From assembly GCA_947627985.1 (NCBI GenBank), contig CANQYD010000010.1:1-59370 (forward strand): a stretch of DNA of 59,370 bases, given 5' to 3'. Of this stretch, positions 36,309 to 46,489 are shown piece after piece (position 1 is the stretch's first letter; the number at the start of each line of letters is the position of its first letter). Source of the stretch: an uncultured Clostridia bacterium. Its GTDB lineage: Bacteria > Bacillota > Clostridia > Oscillospirales > Ruminococcaceae. Under the pieces are notes generated by a model. The model did no database searches. It was given only the letters and a program-made list of their open reading frames with translations, and was not told where the DNA came from. The position numbers were made by a program, and so were the translations under genes.

Positions 36309-37559
36309 TCATCCCAAACTGTCTCCCGCCTCCTCCCTCCTCATCCCATCCATCTCCGCCACGCACCCTTTGACGTCAATTTCCCCCTTAAACAGCTTCC
36401 TCAGCGCGCTGACGGTATCGTCCCCGCTGTACCCCACAATCCTCGACGCCGCGGTCGAGACACGCTCATACTTCCGTATCGACTCCTGCGCGTCGGTCAC
36501 CATCTTCGACTGGATATTCGTCGTCTGCCCGACAAAGCAGCTCACCGTCGAAATGCCGTCGAAAGCGACGTTGTAATTCTCGGGTCGGGCGCAAAAATCG
36601 AGAAAATCAAGAGCTCCGTCGACATTTTTCCCGTTTTTGTTGACCATCATCATGTTGAGATTCCCGCCCTCATATGTCCCGTTTTCGGCGGTACCCATGA
36701 ACACCGGCATCAGCGCGAAGTCGTCGATACCGTATTCCCCGTCGGCAAGATCGGTGTAGAACCATGTGTCCCAAATAAAGGTCATGACCGCTTCACCCGA
36801 AGCCATCGCCCGACCGATATCCGACCAGCCGGTGCTGAGATAATCTTCGCCGAACCAGCCGCTGTCGGCGGCATTTTTTAACCAGCTCACCATATCCGAC
36901 ACCGCCGGGATATCGGCATATCCTATCTCGTTATTATTCAGCTTTTCGAGCAGCTCGGGATCGTCGGCAAATACGGGATCAAGCCCGAACTGCGGCATCC
37001 ACGCGCAGCCGTCTCCGCCCCAGCAGATCGGCGTGTACCCGGTGTCTTTGAGGACCTGACACAGAACGTCAAACTCAGCCTGCGTGGCAGCGGGACGGAG
37101 TCCCAATTTATCAAGAATAGTTTTATTATAGTAGCACCCCGAGACGGAATTTTCCCAATACGGCAGACCCAGCAGATTGCCGTCGGGATCGGTGCAATAA
37201 GCCTTTGCGCCGTCGGTGAGGTCATCGACCCAGCCGCAGTCATTCAAATAAACAAAGTCGTTTTCGACGTCGAATCTCTGAAGATCGGCGTTGTTAAAGT
37301 GCATGAGAATATCCGAGCCCTTGCCCTCCTTAAAAGCCTTTGCGGCTTCGACCTCAAAGTCGGCGTCGTCGATTGAGATGAGCTTGATTTTCTTGCCGGT
37401 GGACTGCTCGTAATGCTCGAAAATGCTTTTCATGTAGCTCTTTTCGAGGTCGCTCTTTTTTCCCATGATTGTGACTGTCGCGTCCCCCGAGCCTTTGCAG
37501 CCCATCAAGCTCAGGCAGATAGCCATCGATATCATAAATATAATTAACTTTTTCATCAT
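36309..37559 (-). CDS. extracellular solute-binding lipoprotein
   Basis: 416 residues. Signal peptide with lipobox LSLMGC, lipidated Cys at 21. The body is a family-1 (carbohydrate type) periplasmic-binding fold: GLPYWENSVSGCYYNKTILD near 130, WAM-like and GGNLNMMMVNK near 300. No ABC permease or ATPase gene is near. Its start overlaps the stop of the hybrid kinase by 4 bases, so it is made with the sensor and more likely presents a ligand to it than to a transporter. Ligand unknown; sugar is a family-based guess. Confidence 0.85.
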   Translation of the reverse strand: MMKKLIIFMISMAICLSLMGCKGSGDATVTIMGKKSDLEKSYMKSIFEHYEQSTGKKIKLISIDDADFEVEAAKAFKEGKGSDILMHFNNADLQRFDVENDFVYLNDCGWVDDLTDGAKAYCTDPDGNLLGLPYWENSVSGCYYNKTILDKLGLRPAATQAEFDVLCQVLKDTGYTPICWGGDGCAWMPQFGLDPVFADDPELLEKLNNNEIGYADIPAVSDMVSWLKNAADSGWFGEDYLSTGWSDIGRAMASGEAVMTFIWDTWFYTDLADGEYGIDDFALMPVFMGTAENGTYEGGNLNMMMVNKNGKNVDGALDFLDFCARPENYNVAFDGISTVSCFVGQTTNIQSKMVTDAQESIRKYERVSTAASRIVGYSGDDTVSALRKLFKGEIDVKGCVAEMDGMRREEAGDSLG

Positions 37560-40492
37560 GCGTTACTCTCCCGGTCTTTTTCGGAATTTTTACTGCCGAT
37601 CAGCTTCATGACGAGGCTTCTCACGGAATTCATATCGATCGGCTTTGCAAGATGACCGTTCATTCCGGCTTCGGCGGAATTCCTGACGTCCTCGGCAAAG
37701 GTATTTGCGGTCATGGCGGCGATGGGTATATCCTTATCTATTTTTCTTATCTCCCTTGTCGCCTCGTAGCCGTTCATCACCGGCATCTGCACGTCCATTA
37801 AGATCATGTCATACCGCCCTTTTTCAGCGTTTTTAAACATCTTCACAGCCTCAAGACCGTTTACGGCAAGTTCGCTCTCGGCACCCTCAATGGACAGCAT
37901 TTCGGTGAGAATTTCTGCATTCAGATCGTTATCTTCGGCTATCAGGAACCTCAAGCCCTTTAGCGATACGCTCGCGTGATCTTTTGGCTGATTTTTCACG
38001 GCTCCGCTGTTGATGACGGGCTCTATCGCCTCTCTGAAAGCTCCGGGATAGAAGGGCTTCGGCATGAACGCGTTAATGCCGGCTTGTTTTGCCTCCTCCT
38101 CGATATCAGCCCAGTCGTAGGACGTGAGGACCATTATCGGCACGTCGTCGCCGACCTTTTTTCTTATCTCTTTTGCGGTCTCGACGCCGTTCATTCCCGG
38201 CATCTTCCAGTCTAAGAGAATGACCCCGTAGCTGTCGCCCCGAAGGTGTGCTTCCTCAGCCATATTGACCGCTTCCATGCCGCTTGTCGCACAGCTGACG
38301 TCAACCCCCGCGGCGCTCATCGTGTCCCTGACGCCGTGGCAGATCTCCTCCTCATCGTCGCAGACGAGCATTCTTGAAATCTTGCTCTTGAACCACTGCT
38401 CCTGATCGTCGTGTTCCGGCAGCAGGAAGGACAGCTCGACGGTGAATACGCTTCCCTCGCCGGGCTTTGATTTTACGGATATTATCCCGCCCATTAGGTC
38501 CACAAGATTTTTCGTGATAGCCATACCGAGCCCGGTGCCCTGAATCTTGTTCGTGACCGAGCTTATCTCCCGGCTGAACGGCGCAAAGACATGCTTCTGG
38601 AATTCCTCGCTCATGCCGATGCCGTTGTCCCTGACGGTAAATCTAAGCTTTGAATACTGCGCCGAGGGCTTTGGGAGTTCATCGACCGAAAACTCGATCT
38701 TCCCGCCTTCTTGGGTGTATTTGACGGCGTTTGACAGAAGGTTTATGAGTATCTGATTGAGCCTTAGTTTGTCGCCCAAAATATCGTCCGGCGGGTCGCC
38801 GTTTATATTTATCTCAAACTCCTGATTCTTAGCCTTAGCCTGCGGTGCAAGGATTATATTTATCTCCTCCAAAAGCTGGCGAAGGCTGAATCTGTCGGTA
38901 TTTAAAGACGTCTTGCCGCTCTCGATTTTTGACATGTCGAGGACGTCGTTTATAAGGCTCAGAAGATGATGGCTCGAAGCCGTTATCTTTCTTGAATATT
39001 CCCTGACCTTCTCGGGGTCGTCGGCGTCGTTTTCGAGGAGCACCGAGAATCCGACGATGGCGTTCATCGGCGTGCGAATGTCGTGAGACATGTTTGAGAG
39101 AAAGTTTGACTTCGCCTCATTTGCGCTTCTTGCAGACGTCAGAGCTTCCGAGAGCTTCTGATTCATCTGCTGTTCATGCGTGCGGTCGGACATCACGATG
39201 ATGTACTTCCCCATGCCCTGAAGCAGCATGTTGTAGATGGTCATGCGGTACCATCTGCGCTCACCGGTGTTCTGGTGCATGTACTCGCATTCCCAGTATT
39301 TGGAACCATTGAGGGGTATCGCGGCAAGCTCTTCTTTGGGCATGACGACGTTGAAGTTTACGGCGCAGCGCTCCATCACCCGGATATTTTTCCTTGCGTC
39401 CTCGACGTTTATGCCCAAAAGCCGCTCAAGGTTCGGGCTGATGTAGTCGACGCTGTAATCCCCGTGGTCGAGCATGATGAAGATGTCGTCTACCGTGTTT
39501 GAGAGTACGTCAAACATTCTCTCGCGGTATCTTAGCTCGGTGCGGTTTTTCCTCGACAGGCTCCCGAGCCTCATCAGCAGCACGCCGATAAGACAGGCAA
39601 AGATGATGGTCGCGATGACGATAAAGACTGCGATCGTAGTGTTTCTTATCGACAGGAAATTGGCGCTCACGGCGCTTATCGGCACCACGCTTAAGAGGGT
39701 ATAATCCTTATATCCTACCGGCTGATATAAGAGCACGCTGTCCACGCCCGCGATCTTGCACCTAAAGAGCCCTTCGCGCTGATTTTCCCAGTCGTTGAGA
39801 AGCTTAGCGCCCAGCCCGTTTTCACCGATGTCGGAGGCGGCGTTTAAATATACAAGATAATTCCCGAAGACGTTTCCGCCGGTCACGGTGGACAGCAGGA
39901 CGCTTCCGTCGCCGCGTATAACAAAACACATCGCCTTGCCGGAAAACGCGTCGACGTTCAAAGAGTTAGCAAGGTCGGCGTTGTTGTAGGTGATGGCTAA
40001 CGCGTCATATTCAAAGCCCTTGTATTCGCCGTGCACGGGGCTTGCGAAGATCACCGTCTCCTGCCCGTCGAAGCTGTCGTCGGAAGCCATCACGGGCTCG
40101 TTTTCGCTCATCAGGACCTCAAGGGACTCGGGATCGATATCCAAAAAATCCTCCCTGCCGTCGGCAGTCACGCAGGAGCCGTCGGAAGCCAAGAAGCAGA
40201 AGTCGGAGAAGGTCCAGTAGTCCTTTTTATATTCGATATATCGGGCTGCTGCCTCGTCGCTGCCGGCTTCGGTGAAATATTTTCCGCTGCTGTCCAGAAG
40301 GTCCCAGTTTCGGTCGATAAAGCTTGCGAAGGAGTGGTTGACCTGCCGATAGAGTTCGCGGAGGTGGTCGGTGCTGTCGTCGTAGATCCTTTTTGAGATG
40401 ATGTTAAAATATATGATGCCGATCAGCACCGCAGCGGCAGCGGCAATAAAGATCAGAAGAGCGGGCACAGCCCTGCGGAGAAAGTTTTTCAT
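37556..40492 (-). CDS. hybrid sensor histidine kinase with two receiver domains
   Basis: 978 residues. Membrane segment near 8-30, a large extracellular Cache-like sensor (about 31-285), a second membrane segment near 288-310, a PAS-like region (about 330-445), HisKA with the phospho-acceptor in SNMSHDIRTPMNAIVGF near 469, HATPase with NLLSNAVKYTQEGG and GTGLGMAI (about 515-695), receiver 1 with ILLDWKMPG near 757 and receiver 2 with ILMDVQMPVMNG near 897. No Hpt or DNA-binding output domain is present, so a separate phosphotransfer partner is expected. Co-translated with the binding lipoprotein. Confidence 0.92.
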   Translation of the reverse strand: MKNFLRRAVPALLIFIAAAAAVLIGIIYFNIISKRIYDDSTDHLRELYRQVNHSFASFIDRNWDLLDSSGKYFTEAGSDEAAARYIEYKKDYWTFSDFCFLASDGSCVTADGREDFLDIDPESLEVLMSENEPVMASDDSFDGQETVIFASPVHGEYKGFEYDALAITYNNADLANSLNVDAFSGKAMCFVIRGDGSVLLSTVTGGNVFGNYLVYLNAASDIGENGLGAKLLNDWENQREGLFRCKIAGVDSVLLYQPVGYKDYTLLSVVPISAVSANFLSIRNTTIAVFIVIATIIFACLIGVLLMRLGSLSRKNRTELRYRERMFDVLSNTVDDIFIMLDHGDYSVDYISPNLERLLGINVEDARKNIRVMERCAVNFNVVMPKEELAAIPLNGSKYWECEYMHQNTGERRWYRMTIYNMLLQGMGKYIIVMSDRTHEQQMNQKLSEALTSARSANEAKSNFLSNMSHDIRTPMNAIVGFSVLLENDADDPEKVREYSRKITASSHHLLSLINDVLDMSKIESGKTSLNTDRFSLRQLLEEINIILAPQAKAKNQEFEININGDPPDDILGDKLRLNQILINLLSNAVKYTQEGGKIEFSVDELPKPSAQYSKLRFTVRDNGIGMSEEFQKHVFAPFSREISSVTNKIQGTGLGMAITKNLVDLMGGIISVKSKPGEGSVFTVELSFLLPEHDDQEQWFKSKISRMLVCDDEEEICHGVRDTMSAAGVDVSCATSGMEAVNMAEEAHLRGDSYGVILLDWKMPGMNGVETAKEIRKKVGDDVPIMVLTSYDWADIEEEAKQAGINAFMPKPFYPGAFREAIEPVINSGAVKNQPKDHASVSLKGLRFLIAEDNDLNAEILTEMLSIEGAESELAVNGLEAVKMFKNAEKGRYDMILMDVQMPVMNGYEATREIRKIDKDIPIAAMTANTFAEDVRNSAEAGMNGHLAKPIDMNSVRSLVMKLIGSKNSEKDRESNA

Positions 40493-40535
40493 AATGCGCT
40501 CCTTAGGTTGAAGTTAAGCATAATAAACCATTTTT

Positions 40536-40564
40536 ATTTTAGCATATTGAATGGGAAATGTCAA
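40536..40564 (-). promoter_or_regulatory. promoter of the kinase-lipoprotein operon
   Basis: Minus strand TTGACA (40559-40564), 17-base spacer, TAAAAT (40536-40541). Leader of about 35 bases with AAGGAGCG before the kinase ATG. Confidence 0.82.
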
Positions 40565-40619
40565 CATGCAGAGGGGAGAGGTTATGAAGCAAGGGTTGGG
40601 AGAGACAAGGTAAGTTTAG

Positions 40620-41040
40620 GATCAAGCCCTTTTTAAAGGGCTTGCGGGGTCGAGGGGCGGCGCCCCTCGTCGCCCGTCGCAACGGGCGAAATCCCCGCAA
40701 AAAGGACAGTGAAAGCTGTCCTTTTTGCTTTTAGCGTTCAAAGAGGGCGACGAAGTCGCCCGAAGCCGGAGGGGTGTGGGGAACCGTGCAACGGTGCCCC
40801 ACATCAGAAAGGGGCTTGGGGGAAGCCCTTGAAAAGGGTTCCCCCAACAAAAAACCGGCGACGAAGTCGCCAGGAGCCGGAGGGGTGTCAGCAGAAGCCG
40901 GTTTTGTTACCAATCGCACTTCGCAATCGTAAACGCAGGATTGCTCGTGCTTTTGGACAAAACCCCGCGTCTGCGGGAACCGTGCAACGGTGCCCCACAG
41001 AGCCGAGCGAAGCGAGGCATAATCAGCAGAAAGTTTTCTG
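40620..41040. repeat. hairpin-rich intergenic array
   Basis: No gene is supported. Consecutive hairpins: AAGCCCTTT/AAAGGGCTT near 40625, GAGGGGC/GCCCCTC near 40652, CGCCCGT/ACGGGCG near 40670, a 13-bp stem at 40697-40728, GGGCGAC/GTCGCCC near 40746, GTGGGG..CCCCAC around ACCGT/ACGGT near 40776-40802, and a GGGGGAA/TTCCCCC stem near 40818-40845. Bases 40841-40870 repeat 5541-5570 exactly. Confidence 0.75.
40896..40970 (+). repeat. 75-bp element with GGTTTTG/CAAAACC ends, copy 2
   Basis: Begins AGCCGGTTTTGTT and ends GGACAAAACCCCGCGT, the same length as the copy at 5288-5362. The core CGCAATCGTAAACG is kept but the inverted part differs (CAGGATTG against ATTGATTG). Confidence 0.78.
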
Positions 41041-41236
41041 CTTCTGTCATGGGTTAGGATTAGATGGAAGGCTTGATGCAAGGCTGGGCGATCTTATCGG
41101 GGTATGATAGAGGCAGAATACTTGGCTGACGAGGTGCGGCGTCCCTACCAGACTTTGATAGGAGCAGGGGGTAAAAGATAAAAATCTGCCCTCTGCCTTC
41201 TAACCTCTGTCCTCTGTGCGACCAACGGGAGCAGGG

Positions 41237-41313
41237 GGGCGAAGCCCCGCTGCCGCAGGCAGCGCGCCGACGCTCCGCGTCGGCGGTGCGACTTCGTCGC
41301 ACGGGCTTCGCCC
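41237..41313 (-). repeat. nested palindrome element, copy G
   Basis: Arms GGGCGAAGCCC and GGGCTTCGCCC enclose GCTGCC-GCA-GGCAGC, a CGCCGACGC stem and GTGCGAC-TTC-GTCGCAC. Read on the minus strand it has the same three hairpins in the same order as copy H at 52004-52080. The surrounding 41090-41470 holds no supported gene. Confidence 0.85.
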
Positions 41314-41598
41314 TGCACTCCCCCACACCTTCTCCCAAGCCCCGACAGTCCCGCCAAGCCCCCAAGCCATTCCCCGCCCCCTCCCCGCCGGGGAGGGGCT
41401 CCGCATACCCATATACCCGCACAGACTCCGCCGGGGAGGGGGCTTAAAAACAGCATTCCCACAAATTTGCCTCTGCAAAATTGTGGGAATACCTTTTATT
41501 CATGAGTTGGGTCAAAAGGGAAAACCGTATAGTCAGCGGAAAAATATGGCGTTATTTCATGGCGAATTTTGCCAACTCTTCCGCACTTTCCGAACCAC

Positions 41599-42933
41599 CT
41601 ACCTCTTCCCCTCCTCCTTCTCGTGCAGACGGAAGACCTTCGGCTCCTTGGAGTTCTCGACGCGTGAGCTCTTGCGGTTCTCGGGGATAATTTCCCCGGC
41701 GGAAATGAGGGCGCGCTTCGTCAGAGCGGGTCCGACGAGCTCGTAGACGAGCACCGAAAACAGCACGACGTTGCGGATCAGGTGCCCCTCCGAAAGGTTT
41801 TGGGCGGTCAGGGTCATGCCGAGCGCGACCCCGGCTTGCGGCAGAAGGGTGATTCCCAGATTCTTCCGGATAGTTTTGTTGCACTTCGTCATGGCGCAGC
41901 TGAGGTATGCTCCGGAATATTTACCGAACGAGCGGGAAATTATGTAAATTATACCGATCATCAACGCAAGCGGATTCGCGAGGATTTTGAGATCAAGCTC
42001 GGCGCCCGACAGTACGAAAAACAGCACAAACAGCGGTGCAGTCCACCCGTCTACCCTGCCCATCAGCTCCTCCGAGAAGTCGCAGATGTTGCAAAATACA
42101 GTGCCGCAGATCATGCACAAAAGCAGCAGGCTCGAGCCGAAGCGAATCCCCCCGACCTCGAATTCGATCATCGAAAGCGCGATGGTCAGAAAGACGAAGG
42201 CGATGGAGATCGAGAGCCGCTTAGAGCGTGAATGGAAGAATTTCTCAACCAAAAACAGCGCAAAGCCGGTGACGGCGCCCAAGATGATCGACATCAATAT
42301 CTCAATAAGCGGCTCCAAAATGATCGAGATCACGCTGATCTGACCGCTTTCGATGACTTTTGCGATGCCGAAGGACGCCGAGAAGAGCACCAGCCCGACT
42401 GCGTCATCGATCGCGACGACGAGCAGGAGGAGTTTTGTCATCGGTCCGTCGGCTTTATACTGCCTAACGACCATGAGGGTTGCTGCGGGAGCCGTTGCCG
42501 CGGCGATCGCGCCGAGGGTGATGGCTGAGGATATCGAGATGATATTTGGCGCGATGAAGTGGACGATCGTAAGGATGATATCGACGGCGACGGTGGTGAT
42601 GACCGCCTGCAAAATGCCGATGATGATGGCTTTTTTGCCCATCTGCTTGAGCTGGACGATCCTGAATTCGTTGCCGATCGTGAAGGCGATGAACCCGAGT
42701 GCCGCCTGACTGAAGAGATCGAGCGCGGCGACGTCATCAAGAGTGCCGAAGCCGATCCCGAAGCGCGACAGCCCGAGGGCGCCGATGCAGAAGGGACCGA
42801 GAAGAAGCCCGGCGACGAGGTAGGAGGTGACTGCCGGGAGATTGAGAAGCTTTGCGATCCGTGACATCAGGAGCCCCGCGATGAGGCAGACCGAAAGCTG
42901 AGTGAGTAAGACCATTTTTACCGCTCTTTTCAT
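41599..42933 (-). CDS. CPA2-family cation/proton antiporter
   Basis: 444-residue membrane protein with about 12 hydrophobic segments, expected to exchange Na+ or K+ for protons. Family features include LPAVTSYLVAGLLLGPF near 32, GFIAFTIGNEF near 80 and the ion-site region VVAIDDAVGLVLF near 172. The last 35 residues are polar and charged, a short cytoplasmic tail without a TrkA-N domain. The start at 42933 follows GAGG weakly; a second ATG six codons in is possible. Single gene with its own promoter. Confidence 0.88.
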   Translation of the reverse strand: MKRAVKMVLLTQLSVCLIAGLLMSRIAKLLNLPAVTSYLVAGLLLGPFCIGALGLSRFGIGFGTLDDVAALDLFSQAALGFIAFTIGNEFRIVQLKQMGKKAIIIGILQAVITTVAVDIILTIVHFIAPNIISISSAITLGAIAAATAPAATLMVVRQYKADGPMTKLLLLVVAIDDAVGLVLFSASFGIAKVIESGQISVISIILEPLIEILMSIILGAVTGFALFLVEKFFHSRSKRLSISIAFVFLTIALSMIEFEVGGIRFGSSLLLLCMICGTVFCNICDFSEELMGRVDGWTAPLFVLFFVLSGAELDLKILANPLALMIGIIYIISRSFGKYSGAYLSCAMTKCNKTIRKNLGITLLPQAGVALGMTLTAQNLSEGHLIRNVVLFSVLVYELVGPALTKRALISAGEIIPENRKSSRVENSKEPKVFRLHEKEEGKR

Positions 42934-42951
42934 AAATTATTTGCAGACCTC

Positions 42952-42980
42952 ATTATATACCCTGCGGCATGAAATTTCAA
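42952..42980 (-). promoter_or_regulatory. antiporter promoter
   Basis: Minus strand TTGAAA (42975-42980), 17-base spacer, TATAAT (42952-42957). Confidence 0.75.
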
Positions 42981-43061
42981 GGGGGTTGTTAAAATTTCGT
43001 GTCTGATTCGTGGCTGCAAAAAATAAAAGCCCCTAAATATGGGCTTACGAGCATTTGTCGT

Positions 43062-43187
43062 CTCGCGGAGCTCTTGGAGAAATAATCGCATCTGGCGACG
43101 GAGTGAATGAGCGACGGCATGATTCATGTTATAAAAATGCCGTCGCGAACGATACGTAGTCCGCGACGGTGAGCGACGCCGTGGTGG
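43062..43187 (-). repeat. duplicated tRNA 3' flank without its tRNA
   Basis: This unit starts at CTCGCGGAG..GAGAAATAATCGCAT (43062-43091) and ends GCGACGCCGTGGTGG (43173-43187). The same start and end text occurs at 43323-43352 and 43506-43520, where the end is the CCA terminus and downstream flank of the tRNA-Val gene. Here the flank is kept but the tRNA body is missing. Confidence 0.6.
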
Positions 43188-43322
43188 CATTATATGCGTT
43201 ATTTCTTGCTGTTCGCTCTCGCTCGCCAAACAAAGTGTTAAAACTATCTTTTCGCCTTCCCTCGGCAGAAACGCCCGCCTCGGTTGGCTCAAAGAGTTTT
43301 AATCGCGTTGTTGAACGCTCGG

Positions 43323-43520
43323 CTCGCGGAGTTCACAGAGAAATAATCGCATATATGTCCACCAAAAGAAAAATCCTCTTGCGAGGATTTTCAGGGGTCC
43401 CCACAAACGCTTGCGTTTGTGGGGAAAAGGCGGAGCAGCGGAATGAGTGAAGCGGCGATTTCAAATGCGAAGCATGAAGAAAGCGCCGCAAGCGATATGA
43501 AGCTTGCGACGCCGTGGTGG
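43323..43520 (-). repeat. tRNA-Val downstream unit with two terminator-like hairpins
   Basis: Second copy of the flank unit, next to the intact tRNA. It contains AAATCCTC-TTGC-GAGGATTT near 43370-43389 and CCCCACAAACG-CTTG-CGTTTGTGGGG near 43397-43422, which may end the tRNA transcript. The interval 43188-43322 shows no supported gene. Confidence 0.55.
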
Positions 43521-43591
43521 AAGCTGGCGGGCTCGAACCGCCGACCTCCTGCGTGTGAAGCAGGCGCTCTGACCGGCTGAGCTAAGTTTCC
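43515..43591 (-). tRNA. tRNA-Val, anticodon CAC
   Basis: 77 bases including an encoded CCA. D arm GCTC..GAGC, anticodon arm CCTGC-TTCACAC-GCAGG with anticodon CAC (reads GUG), T arm GGCGG-TTCGAGC-CCGCC. The acceptor stem GGAAACT/AGCTTCC carries an A-C mismatch at the fifth pair. Five-base variable loop. Preceded by a consensus promoter. Confidence 0.92.
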
Positions 43592-43619
43592 GTCCTGCCC
43601 CGCATTTTGCGGTCTCTAT

Positions 43620-43648
43620 ATTCTATCACAACCTTCCGCGTTTGTCAA
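43620..43648 (-). promoter_or_regulatory. tRNA-Val promoter
   Basis: Minus strand TTGACA (43643-43648), 17-base spacer, TAGAAT (43620-43625). Its -35 box faces the -35 box of the opposite promoter with two bases between them. Confidence 0.8.
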
Positions 43649-43650
43649 GG

Positions 43651-43679
43651 TTGACAATCAAAAAAGTTTTCGCTATAAT
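43651..43679 (+). promoter_or_regulatory. promoter of the membrane protein-tgt-mntP-HAD operon
   Basis: Fully consensus TTGACA (43651-43656), 17-base spacer, TATAAT (43674-43679), then GGGAGGTGG before the ATG at 43705. Confidence 0.88.
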
Positions 43680-43704
43680 GTCTTTAATACCGGGAGGTGG
43701 GATC

Positions 43705-45206
<1,502 letters not shown>

Positions 45207-45215
45207 GAGAGGAAA

Positions 45216-45785
45216 ATGTCCTACGCGGAAATCTTTTTGATAGGTATCGGACTTGCGATGGACGCCTTTGCGGTGTCGGTGACAAACGGCATGTGCAGGC
45301 GGGGAAAGACAGGCTTGACGGCGCTTTCCTGCGGCATATGCTTCGGGATTTTTCAGGGGATAATGCCGACGCTCGGGTATTTTGCAGGCTCGGCGTTTGC
45401 AAGATATATCGAGCGGTTCGACCACATAATCGCGCTGATCCTGCTCGGCTACATCGGCGGGAAGATGATCTGCGATTCCTTTAAAGACGGCGATCATTCA
45501 GCCACCGGCGGGAATTTAAAGTTAAGCGATCTAATAATGCAGGGTATCGCGACCTCCATCGACGCTTTGGCGGTCGGGGTGTCTTTCGCGACGCTTATCG
45601 GCGGCGGGAAGATGGCGCTATCGGCGCTCATGATAGCCGCAACCACCTTTGTCATCGCATTTATTGGGGTATTCGTCGGCAAGCGCTTCGGCGGCGTTTT
45701 ATGGAGCAAAGCAGAGCTCGCGGGCGGGGTGATACTCGTCGCGATCGGCTTGAAAATCTTTATCGAACACACATTTTTCTCATGA
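45216..45785 (+). CDS. mntP: manganese efflux pump
   Basis: 189-residue inner membrane exporter with six predicted segments in two repeats. Each repeat carries a conserved acidic site: D16 in GLAMDAFAVSVTNGM and D117 or so in TSIDALAVGVSFA. The start follows AGGAGAGG. No Mn riboswitch (yybP-ykoY type) is seen because the gene lies inside an operon behind tgt. Confidence 0.93.
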   Translation: MSYAEIFLIGIGLAMDAFAVSVTNGMCRRGKTGLTALSCGICFGIFQGIMPTLGYFAGSAFARYIERFDHIIALILLGYIGGKMICDSFKDGDHSATGGNLKLSDLIMQGIATSIDALAVGVSFATLIGGGKMALSALMIAATTFVIAFIGVFVGKRFGGVLWSKAELAGGVILVAIGLKIFIEHTFFS

Positions 45786-45796
45786 CGGAGGATATC

Positions 45797-46465
45797 ATGT
45801 CTTTGGTGATTTTTGATCTTGACGGCACGGTTTTAGATACTTTGGACGATCTCACAGCTGCCGTAAATGCGGCGCTTTCGGCGACGGATTTTCCGAAGAG
45901 GACCCGGGAGGAAGTTAAGAATTTTGTCGGAAACGGGGTGCCGAAGCTTATTGAGCGGGCGCTTCCCGAGGGATATAAATCCCCCGAAAATACCGAAAAA
46001 GTGCTTAAACTGTTTAATGAAAATTACGCCGTTCACTATGCCGACGCCACCCGACCTTTTGACGGCATGACGGAGCTTTTGTCGCGCTTAAAATCCCGGA
46101 AAATAAAGCTTGCGATGTTTTCAAACAAGCCCGATGTCTTTACCAATGATCTTGCCGAAAAATTCTGTCCCGGCGCGTTTGATCTTGTCCTCGGGAGCAG
46201 GGAAGGCTTCCCGAAAAAGCCCGACCCCGCGGGGGAGAGATACATAATGGACAAGCTTAATTCTTCACCTGACCGCACCCTTCACGTCGGCGATTCCGAT
46301 ACCGACGTTTATACCGCGCATAACGCCGGAGTGCGGGCTTTGGGCGTCAGCTGGGGATACAGATCGCGGGAAAGCATACTTAAAGCCGGGGCATGCGATA
46401 TCGCCGACAATGTAAAAGAGCTTGAAGATAAAATTTTGCGCCTTTGCTTGACAAGCGGGGAGTAA
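45797..46465 (+). CDS. HAD-family phosphatase, phosphoglycolate phosphatase-like
   Basis: 222 residues. HAD motif I DLDGTVLDT with D7 and D9, motif II FSNKPD near 113, motif III lysine in PKKPDPAGE near 138 and motif IV GDSDTDVYTAHNAG near 167. The cap domain between motifs I and II is the C1 type of Gph/PGMB-like enzymes. The substrate is not certain. An in-frame ATG 15 bases earlier is possible. The pheST promoter lies inside its last codons. Confidence 0.85.
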   Translation: MSLVIFDLDGTVLDTLDDLTAAVNAALSATDFPKRTREEVKNFVGNGVPKLIERALPEGYKSPENTEKVLKLFNENYAVHYADATRPFDGMTELLSRLKSRKIKLAMFSNKPDVFTNDLAEKFCPGAFDLVLGSREGFPKKPDPAGERYIMDKLNSSPDRTLHVGDSDTDVYTAHNAGVRALGVSWGYRSRESILKAGACDIADNVKELEDKILRLCLTSGE

Positions 46466-46476
46466 TGTGATAAAAT
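46448..46476 (+). promoter_or_regulatory. pheST promoter, inside the HAD gene end
   Basis: TTGACA (46448-46453), 17-base spacer, TAAAAT (46471-46476). The -35 box overlaps the last coding bases of the HAD gene; start expected near 46483, immediately before the T-box. Confidence 0.85.
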
Positions 46477-46489
46477 ATCATTTTAGTAA

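Noticed and set aside
41216-41746. 176-codon frame across the repeats before the antiporter
   Set aside because: It is built from palindromic repeat text and the antisense end of the antiporter gene.
43188-43322. A second, unannotated tRNA in the duplicated flank
   Set aside because: No D, anticodon and T arms can be drawn in this interval; only the 3' flank text is repeated.
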